Made by a program: the position numbers and the translations under genes. Shown here piece by piece: positions 58,145-64,000 of a stretch of DNA of 64,000 nt. Source of the stretch: an uncultured Hoeflea sp. (GTDB lineage: Bacteria > Pseudomonadota > Alphaproteobacteria > Rhizobiales > Rhizobiaceae); the NCBI RefSeq assembly GCF_947501405.1, contig NZ_CANMVK010000003.1, forward strand, positions 248,001 to 312,000, written 5' to 3'. The notes beneath the pieces are model-generated. The model saw nothing but the letters and a program-made list of their open reading frames with translations. It searched no databases and had not been told where the DNA came from. How positions within the stretch are numbered: position 1 is the stretch's first letter; every line of letters starts with the position of its first letter.

Positions 58145-59221
58145 ATGACAAGCGTATCCATCAAGGATCTCTGCCTCAACTTCGGTACGGTGCAAGTCCT
58201 CAAAAATCTCAATATCGATATCGATGAAGGTGAATTTCTGGTGCTGCTCGGCCCTTCGGGATGCGGCAAGTCGACCCTGCTCAACTGCATCGCCGGCCTT
58301 CTCGAAGTCAGCGATGGCCAGATCTTCATCAAGGGCAACAATGTCACCTGGGAAGAACCGAAAGACCGTGGCATCGGCATGGTGTTCCAGTCCTATGCGC
58401 TCTATCCGCAGATGAGCGTGGAAGGCAATCTGGCTTTCGGGTTGAAGAACGCCAGGGTGCCAAAGGATGACATCGCCCGCCGCATCGCCAATGCGGCGGA
58501 GGTGCTGCAGATTGAACCGCTGCTCAAACGCAAGCCGGCCCAGCTTTCCGGTGGCCAGCGGCAGCGGGTCGCTATCGGCCGGGCGCTGGTGCGCGATGTC
58601 GATGTATTTTTGTTCGACGAACCGCTGTCCAATCTCGACGCCAAGCTGCGCGCCGAGCTGCGTGTCGAAATCAAGCGACTGCATCACCGGCTGAAGAACA
58701 CGATGATCTACGTGACCCATGATCAGATCGAGGCGCTGACGCTGGCGGATCGGATCGCCATCATGCGCAGCGGCATCATTCAGCAATTGGCCAGTCCGCA
58801 CGAAATCTACAATCGTCCGGTTAATCTCTATGTTGCGGGCTTCATGGGCTCGCCCGGCATGAATTTCCTCGATGGCGAAATCGATGACAGCGGCGCGTTT
58901 ACCTTTGGCGGCATGCAAATCCCGCTCGACCGTTACCCGTTTTCGACTGCTGACCGTCCCAGGCAAGCAAAGTTCGGCATCCGGCCGGAACATGTCGTTT
59001 GCGGCGCAGCAGCGGATGCCGAACCATTCAGTGCAGAGGCAGATATCGAGGTTGTCGAACCGATGGGCGCGGACACACTGGTCTGGGCCGTGCTGGACGG
59101 TCGCGAATTCAGGTTCCGCGTTGACGGACAGAGCGAGTTGCGCAGCGGTGAAAAGATCCGCGTCGGTTTCGATCCGGCCCGCGCCTCGGTTTTTGATGCA
59201 ACAACAGAGCTGCGGCTCTAG
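58145..59221 (+). CDS. Sugar ABC transporter ATP-binding protein (MalK/UgpC type)
   Basis: 358-aa ATPase. Walker A is GPSGCGKST near residues 37-45, signature [15 protein letters not shown], Walker B VFLFDEPLSNLD. The C-terminal 120 residues form the MalK-type regulatory OB domain (FGIRPEHV and following). Length and layout match the MalK/UgpC/MsmK group that can serve several sugar importers. It is the last transport gene of the operon before the catabolic genes. Confidence 0.95.
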   Translation: MTSVSIKDLCLNFGTVQVLKNLNIDIDEGEFLVLLGPSGCGKSTLLNCIAGLLEVSDGQIFIKGNNVTWEEPKDRGIGMVFQSYALYPQMSVEGNLAFGLKNARVPKDDIARRIANAAEVLQIEPLLKRKPAQLSGGQRQRVAIGRALVRDVDVFLFDEPLSNLDAKLRAELRVEIKRLHHRLKNTMIYVTHDQIEALTLADRIAIMRSGIIQQLASPHEIYNRPVNLYVAGFMGSPGMNFLDGEIDDSGAFTFGGMQIPLDRYPFSTADRPRQAKFGIRPEHVVCGAAADAEPFSAEADIEVVEPMGADTLVWAVLDGREFRFRVDGQSELRSGEKIRVGFDPARASVFDATTELRL

Positions 59222-59248
59222 ATCCAACACCACTTCAGGAAATGAAAT

Positions 59249-60010
59249 ATGATGGAATTTTCCTTTCAGCTTTACAGCGCCCGTAATTTTCAGCCATGGC
59301 CGGAGGTTCTGGCGATGCTGGCTTCGGCAGGTTATGCCCAGGTCGAGGGCTTCGGCGGCGTCTATGAAGATCCGGCCAAGTTTCGCCAGGATATGGATCG
59401 GAATGGATTGACGATGCCGTCCGGGCATTTCCCGATCGAGGCACTGGAGACCGGCCTCGAAGAGGTGCTGGCAACCGCATCGACACTCGGCATGCAGCGG
59501 ATCTATTGCCCGCATCTGGCCGAAGAGGACCGCCCGCCGAACCGGGCCGGTTGGGAAGCGTTCGCCGCACGGTTGGGCAATGTGGGCGAAAAGGTTCGCG
59601 CCGCCGGCCTCAATTTCGGCTGGCACAATCACGATTTCGAGTTCGTTGTTCTTGAAGATGGTACGACACCGATGCAGATTCTGCTCGAAGCTGCGCCGGA
59701 CATCGAATGGGAGGCCGACATCGCCTGGATCATCCGGGGTGGCGGCGATCCTGCCGAATGGATCGCTCGGCATGGCGGCCGCATCACCGCCGTTCACGTC
59801 AAGGATATTGCGCCGCAGGGCCAGGCCGAGGATGAGGATGGCTGGGCCGATGTTGGCCATGGCACGGTCGATTGGGCCGGCCTCGCCGACCAGTTGCGGG
59901 CTGAAACCCCGGCCAGGCTTTTTATCATGGAACATGACAATCCGGCGGACGCGACCCGGTTTGCGACTAAATCCATTGGCTGGGCGCGTGCCAACATGGA
60001 GCAGAAATGA
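59249..60010 (+). CDS. Sugar phosphate isomerase/epimerase family protein
   Basis: 253-aa xylose-isomerase-like TIM barrel. The metal-site pattern is seen in GWHNHDFEF (His), EWEADIAWI, AVHVKDI (His-Lys-Asp) and FIMEHDNP (Glu). Members isomerise or epimerise keto-sugars or act as 3-keto-glycoside hydrolase or lyase-like enzymes. It overlaps the next dehydrogenase gene (ATGA), and such isomerase-dehydrogenase pairs commonly work in sequence on an imported sugar or cyclitol. Confidence 0.9.
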   Translation: MMEFSFQLYSARNFQPWPEVLAMLASAGYAQVEGFGGVYEDPAKFRQDMDRNGLTMPSGHFPIEALETGLEEVLATASTLGMQRIYCPHLAEEDRPPNRAGWEAFAARLGNVGEKVRAAGLNFGWHNHDFEFVVLEDGTTPMQILLEAAPDIEWEADIAWIIRGGGDPAEWIARHGGRITAVHVKDIAPQGQAEDEDGWADVGHGTVDWAGLADQLRAETPARLFIMEHDNPADATRFATKSIGWARANMEQK

Positions 60011-61149
60011 TGACCAGCAAGACCCTCGGTGTCGGCATCATAGGATGCGGCAACATCTCGACGTCCTATCTCGACCTTGCGCCGATGTTCAGGGGTATCG
60101 AGATACTTGCCTGTGCGGATATCAACGAAAAGGCCGCCCAGGCCCGAGCCAAGGAATACGGCATTCGGGCCGAGACCGTCGAGGCGCTGCTTGCCGCCGA
60201 AGATATCGACATCATTGTCAATCTCACCATACCGTCGGTGCATTACGAGGTTTCGGCGAAGGTGCTTGACGCCGGAAAGCATGTCTATTCCGAAAAGCCG
60301 TTTGTGCTGTCGGTCCAGGAAGGCCGCGATCTGGCGGGGCGTGCTGAAAAGAACGGTTTGCGGGTCGGCTCGGCGCCGGACACTTTTCTTGGTGGCGCGC
60401 ATCAGCTTGCCCGGCATCTTATCGACGAGGGCCGGGCGGGCCGCATCACCGGCGGGACCTGCCATGTGCTGAGCCCCGGCATGGAGCACTGGCACCCGAA
60501 CCCGGATTTCTTTTTCAAGCCGGGCGGCGGCCCGGTGCTTGATCTCGGCCCCTATTATATCTCCAATCTGGTGCAGCTCATCGGTCCGGTGCGGCAGGTG
60601 ACGGCGATGTCATCCATCCCGAGCCCGAAACGCAAGATCACCTCAGAACCCCGTCACGGCGAGATGATCACCGTGGAAACCCCGACAACGGTTCATGCCG
60701 TGCTCGAGTTTGCCAATGGCGCGGTGATCACCTTGGGCGCGAGCTGGGATGTCAAAGCTCATGGCCATCGGCCGATGGAGCTCTACGGCACAGATGCCAG
60801 CCTGGTTGTTCCGGATCCGAATTTCTTCGGCGGGGACGTGGAATTGATCGGGCCAGATGGCGCAGCGGTGCAGTTGCCGAATTGGCAACATCCGCTTGGC
60901 GTCCCCAATCAACAGCATGGCCAGGGCATGATGGCCAATTACCGGACCGTCGGCCTGGCTGATATGGCCATTGGCATCGTCGAAGACAGGCCGCATCGCT
61001 GTTCACTGGAATTCGCCCTTCATGTGGTTGACGTGATGACCGCCATCCTGCACTCCGGAGAGACAGGAGAGTTCGTCACACTCACGACAAGTTGCCAGCA
61101 GCCGGCTCCATTCGGGATCGATGATGCGGCGGCGCTGATGCGAAGTTAG
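60007..61149 (+). CDS. Gfo/Idh/MocA-family oxidoreductase
   Basis: 380-aa NAD(P)-dependent sugar or cyclitol dehydrogenase. The Rossmann motif is GVGIIGCGNISTSYLDLAP (8-26) and the family catalytic Lys lies in YSEKPF. The C-terminal alpha/beta domain has GGGPVLDLGPYYISNLVQLIGPV (given in part). It may oxidise the imported sugar, for example at C3, before or after the isomerase. Two ATGs in tandem (60007, 60010) make the first residue ambiguous. Confidence 0.93.
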   Translation: MMTSKTLGVGIIGCGNISTSYLDLAPMFRGIEILACADINEKAAQARAKEYGIRAETVEALLAAEDIDIIVNLTIPSVHYEVSAKVLDAGKHVYSEKPFVLSVQEGRDLAGRAEKNGLRVGSAPDTFLGGAHQLARHLIDEGRAGRITGGTCHVLSPGMEHWHPNPDFFFKPGGGPVLDLGPYYISNLVQLIGPVRQVTAMSSIPSPKRKITSEPRHGEMITVETPTTVHAVLEFANGAVITLGASWDVKAHGHRPMELYGTDASLVVPDPNFFGGDVELIGPDGAAVQLPNWQHPLGVPNQQHGQGMMANYRTVGLADMAIGIVEDRPHRCSLEFALHVVDVMTAILHSGETGEFVTLTTSCQQPAPFGIDDAAALMRS

Positions 61150-61163
61150 AAAGGCAGTTGCAC

Positions 61164-62216
61164 ATGTGGACACCCGCACCCGGCCGTTATGACAAGATGA
61201 CCTACCGGCGGACCGGCCGCTCCGGGCTGAAACTGCCCGCGGTTTCGCTCGGCCTGTGGCACAATTTCGGAAATGACACGCCGCATGCGCTGAAACAGGA
61301 ATTGTGCCGCACGGCGTTTGATCTGGGTATCACCCATTTCGATCTGGCCAACAATTACGGCCCGCCCCCCGGCTCGGCCGAAACAGCGTTCGGCGAGATC
61401 TTGCGGACCGACTTCAAGGGTCTGCGCGACGAGATGATCATCTCGTCCAAAGCCGGCTATGATATGTGGCCCGGCCCCTATGGCGAATGGGGCAGCCGCA
61501 AATATCTGATCGCCAGTTGCGACCAGAGCCTCAAGCGGATGGGGCTCGATTATGTCGACATCTTCTATTCGCACCGGTTCGATCCGGACACGCCGCTTGA
61601 GGAGACCATGCAGGCGCTGGATTACATCGTGCGCTCGGGCCGGGCGTTGTATGCGGGGATTTCCAGCTACAATTCCAAGCGCACCAAACAGGCCGCAGAG
61701 ATCCTGCGGCAGCTTGGCACGCCGTGCCTCATTCACCAGCCAAGCTATTCGATGATCAATCGCTGGGTCGAGGATGATGGCCTGCTCGACACACTGGATG
61801 AAGAGGGCATCGGATCGATCGTGTTTTCGCCGCTGGCCCAAGGCATGCTCACCGCCAAATATCTCGGCGGCGTACCCGCAGACAGCCGCGCCGCCCAGGA
61901 GAAATCGCTCAGCACCGGCTTTCTCAACGAAAGGACGCTCGGCAATATCCGCAGTCTCGACGAGATCGCCAAGCGCCGCGGCCAGACCCTGGCGCAGATG
62001 GCAATCGCCTGGGTGCTTCGCGGCGGCCGGGTGACATCGGCGCTGATCGGCGCCAGCAAACCGCAGCAGATCATCGATTGTGTCGGTGCGTTGGACACTC
62101 TCGATTTCACCGAAGCCGAACTCACCGAGATCGACTCCTTTGCAAATGATGCGAACATCAATTTGTGGGCGGCATCGTCCGAACGGGAAGGCCCAGCGCG
62201 CAAGAAAAAGCCCTGA
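61164..62216 (+). CDS. Aldo/keto reductase (YghZ-like)
   Basis: 350-aa NADPH-dependent carbonyl reductase of the AKR14/YghZ type. The tetrad is visible as Asp in HFDLANNYG, Tyr in the same motif, Lys in IISSKAGY and His in FYSHRFD. E. coli YghZ reduces L-glyceraldehyde 3-phosphate and methylglyoxal. Length and the segment GPPPGSAETAFGEIL support this group. AAGG lies 9 nt before ATG 61164. It ends the LacI-controlled operon, so here it may act on a keto-sugar intermediate. Confidence 0.92.
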   Translation: MWTPAPGRYDKMTYRRTGRSGLKLPAVSLGLWHNFGNDTPHALKQELCRTAFDLGITHFDLANNYGPPPGSAETAFGEILRTDFKGLRDEMIISSKAGYDMWPGPYGEWGSRKYLIASCDQSLKRMGLDYVDIFYSHRFDPDTPLEETMQALDYIVRSGRALYAGISSYNSKRTKQAAEILRQLGTPCLIHQPSYSMINRWVEDDGLLDTLDEEGIGSIVFSPLAQGMLTAKYLGGVPADSRAAQEKSLSTGFLNERTLGNIRSLDEIAKRRGQTLAQMAIAWVLRGGRVTSALIGASKPQQIIDCVGALDTLDFTEAELTEIDSFANDANINLWAASSEREGPARKKKP

Positions 62217-62295
62217 GACTGACGCGTCTCAAGTCGCGGACGATGTATAGCCGATGGCGGCCCGGACTGCGGGCACACCCGGACAGCATTCAAAA

Positions 62296-62508
62296 CTACC
62301 AGTGCGGCGGCTTCTGGTTGGCCGGTGGCGCATCGGCGGTGTCTTCAAGCTCTTCGAAACGGTCGCTGAGCCGGGACGGTTCCCGGCGCAGTTTCTCGCT
62401 CGCTTTCCAGCTTTCTGTGAGCTGCCGCGAGAGGTCCTCGATCGCCGTCTGTTGATGGGCCACCAGCTCCTCGAGCCGCACCAGCCGTTCCTCATTGTCC
62501 CCGGTCAT
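62296..62508 (-). CDS. slyX: SlyX-family coiled-coil protein
   Basis: 70-aa protein of unknown function in the SlyX family: RLVRLEELVAHQQTAIEDLSRQL is a heptad coiled-coil, and the C-terminal PPANQKPPHW with final aromatic residue is the usual SlyX tail. The start ATG 62508 overlaps the thioesterase stop, so the two are translationally coupled. Confidence 0.88.
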   Translation of the reverse strand: MTGDNEERLVRLEELVAHQQTAIEDLSRQLTESWKASEKLRREPSRLSDRFEELEDTADAPPANQKPPHW

Positions 62509-62939
62509 CGTGAAATCTCCGCGAGCCGGTCGCGCCACACCTGCGGCAATTTCACCGGCCGCCGGCTGTCACGATCGACATAGACATGGATGAAAGCGCC
62601 ATCGGCAAAGGCGAGGGTCTCGTTATTTCGAAACAATCCGATCGCATAGGTAACGGACGAGGTTCCAAGCCGGTCCACGGCGATACCGGCGGCAATCCGG
62701 TCGGGGAAGGCGGCTTCCGCATGGTAGCGGCAGCGGGTTTCGACCACCAGTCCGATCACCGATCCGCTTTGGGGATCGAGCAATTCAGCCTCCATCAGCC
62801 ATTGATTGATCGCCGTGTCGAACAGCTTGTAGTGCACCACATTGTTCATGTGGCCGTAAATGTCATTGTCTGCCCATCGGGTTTGCAGGCCGATAAAGAC
62901 CTCGAAGTCACTGCGCTCGGGCGCGGGAGGCCGGCTCAT
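62505..62939 (-). CDS. 4HBT-type acyl-CoA thioesterase
   Basis: 144-aa hotdog thioesterase of the YbgC/4-hydroxybenzoyl-CoA type. TRWADNDIYGHMNNVVHYKLFDTA (given in part) has the catalytic Asp in WADNDxYGHMNN. GAGGAG lies 6 nt before ATG 62939; the in-frame start at 62981 would overlap the dehydrogenase gene. It follows that gene by 10 nt and is coupled to slyX, so the three minus-strand genes form one unit. Confidence 0.93.
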   Translation of the reverse strand: MSRPPAPERSDFEVFIGLQTRWADNDIYGHMNNVVHYKLFDTAINQWLMEAELLDPQSGSVIGLVVETRCRYHAEAAFPDRIAAGIAVDRLGTSSVTYAIGLFRNNETLAFADGAFIHVYVDRDSRRPVKLPQVWRDRLAEISR

Positions 62940-62949
62940 GGCATCCTCC

Positions 62950-64000
62950 TCACCAGGCGGCCCGGTAAATGGCGAGCGCATCCGCCTCGCTCACCTCACG
63001 GGGATTGTTTACCAGGAGCCGGGTCTGTTTCATCGCTTCGGATGCCATGTTCGGCAGCGCCTCTTCGCCAATGCCGCAATCGCTGAGCCGCTGCGGCAAA
63101 CCGAGCCGCGCCGACAGATCCGCCAGTCCGGTAATGAAGTCTGCAGCCAGCGCCGGTGAGGCCTCGCCGTTTAGATCCGGAAATGCGAGCGGGGCCAGCT
63201 CCGCGTAACGCCGCCAGCTCTGATTGGCCTCTTCAGCGATGTTGAACTTGAGCACCTCGGGCAACACCAGCGCGTTGGAGAGCCCGTGGGGGATGTGAAA
63301 CATTCCGCCGATCGGATAGGCAAGCGCATGGACCGCTGCCACCGGCGAATTGCCGAACGCCATGCCTGCAAGCATCGAGCCAAGCAGCATCGCCTGGCGT
63401 GCCGTCCGATTTCCCGGTTCGTGCAGCACCACCGTCTCAATGTTTGCGCCCAACAGGCTCATCGCCTCGCGGGCAAGCATCGCCGAGAGCGGATTGTTGT
63501 TGGCGCTTTTGGAGGCATAGGCCTCGATTGCGTGCACCATGGCGTCAATCCCCGTGGCGGCGGTGATCGGCGCAGGCAGTCCCAGGGTCAGGTCCGCATC
63601 GAGCACTGCGACATCGGGGAGCAACAGCGGTGAGGATACTCCGCGTTTTTCATTTTCGCCGACGGTGATAATCGACACCGGCGTGGCTTCCGAACCGGTT
63701 CCGGCCGTGGTGGGAACCAGCACCAGCGGCAGCCGCGGACCCTTGGCATTGCCCACGCCCCAGGCAGCTTCGAGGTCCTCCCCCGATCCGGCAAGCAGGG
63801 CGGCGAGCTTGGCCACATCCATCGACGATCCGCCGCCGAACCCGACCAGTCCGGTGGCACCGGCTGCCCGCGCCATGTCGATGGCAGCATGCAACGTTGA
63901 CAGCGACGGATCGGCCTCGACCGCATCGAAGACCGTGACCCGCGCACCCTGGTTCTCGAGACTGGCGATCGCCGCTCGTTCGAGCCCGAGCGCGCGCAGG
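62950..64000 (-). CDS. Iron-containing alcohol dehydrogenase, N-terminus beyond the window
   Basis: At least 350 codons are visible; the frame is open to the right edge, so the start lies outside. GFGGGSSMDVAKLAAL is the NAD(P) pyrophosphate-binding site of group III Fe-alcohol dehydrogenases. Metal ligands are Asp in TGIDAMVHAIEAY, His in the same segment, and the pair in HALAYPIGGMFHIPHG. The family reduces or oxidises alcohols, lactaldehyde or maleylacetate; GTGSEATPVSII suggests the general alcohol dehydrogenase branch. It leads a unit with a thioesterase and slyX. Confidence 0.93.
   Translation of the reverse strand, partial: LRALGLERAAIASLENQGARVTVFDAVEADPSLSTLHAAIDMARAAGATGLVGFGGGSSMDVAKLAALLAGSGEDLEAAWGVGNAKGPRLPLVLVPTTAGTGSEATPVSIITVGENEKRGVSSPLLLPDVAVLDADLTLGLPAPITAATGIDAMVHAIEAYASKSANNNPLSAMLAREAMSLLGANIETVVLHEPGNRTARQAMLLGSMLAGMAFGNSPVAAVHALAYPIGGMFHIPHGLSNALVLPEVLKFNIAEEANQSWRRYAELAPLAFPDLNGEASPALAADFITGLADLSARLGLPQRLSDCGIGEEALPNMASEAMKQTRLLVNNPREVSEADALAIYRAAW

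Noticed and set aside
57524-59935. An 803-codon open frame on the minus strand
   Set aside because: It lies antisense to the sugar permease, ATPase and isomerase genes, which have full motif sets. Its translation has no family motif and is rich in His, Asp and Arg, as expected for an antisense frame in GC-rich DNA.

Overview
The window is dense (about one gene per kb), GC-rich, and reads as the chromosome of an alphaproteobacterium of the order Hyphomicrobiales (Rhizobiales), probably near the Phyllobacteriaceae/Rhizobiaceae (a marine genus such as Hoeflea is a guess). Supporting signs are an ActS/ActR (RegB/RegA) pair, MmcB, a complex-I NDUFA9-like protein, numerous ABC importers with their own catabolic genes, and an intergenic palindromic repeat that resembles rhizobial mosaic elements. 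No rRNA, tRNA, CRISPR array, insertion sequence or prophage was recognised.

Layout. 1-2450: 3' part of a taurine-type importer (tauA end, tauB, tauC) with an unusual insertion in the permease. 2672-5119: gyrB on the minus strand. 5326-11126: orphan cytochrome P450, a hydantoinase/oxoprolinase-family protein and malate synthase G (glcB). 11241-14593: L,D-transpeptidase lipoprotein, mmcB, and redox two-component genes actR-actS. 14638-20723: hrpB helicase with the thiamine importer thiBPQ in one minus-strand unit. 21048-27500: NDUFA9-like protein, TauE/SafE permease, a tiny secreted protein, uppP, then a tight GST-queG-SDR run and a small RlpA-like protein. 27643-36229: a seven-gene catabolic cluster (M20 amidohydrolase, oligopeptide-type importer, aldehyde dehydrogenase, SDR). 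36302-43299: housekeeping genes (rsmB-like, tspO, thioesterase, nucleosidase, guaA, ArsC-like, ybaK) and a Tat-exported flavin amine oxidase. 43473-48469: xseA, a PilZ-like protein, a carotenoid-desaturase-like flavoprotein and an aspartoacylase-family protein. 48585-53714: a cytoplasmic molybdenum sulfite dehydrogenase (soeABC) and an ArsR regulator with two cysteines placed as in persulfide sensors. 53775-62216: a LacI-controlled sugar importer with a sugar isomerase, Gfo/Idh/MocA dehydrogenase and aldo/keto reductase. 62296-64000: slyX, a thioesterase and an iron-type alcohol dehydrogenase cut by the right edge.

How it fits together. Three parts point to organosulfur use: taurine-type uptake, a TauE/SafE-family permease, and SoeABC oxidation of sulfite with a probable thiol-based repressor. 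They are far apart, so the link is inference. All four ABC operons place a GC-rich hairpin directly behind the binding-protein gene, which would let the binding protein be made in excess over the membrane parts. The LacI regulator and its divergent sugar operon share an intergenic region with two identical 14-bp near-palindromes that are the obvious operators.
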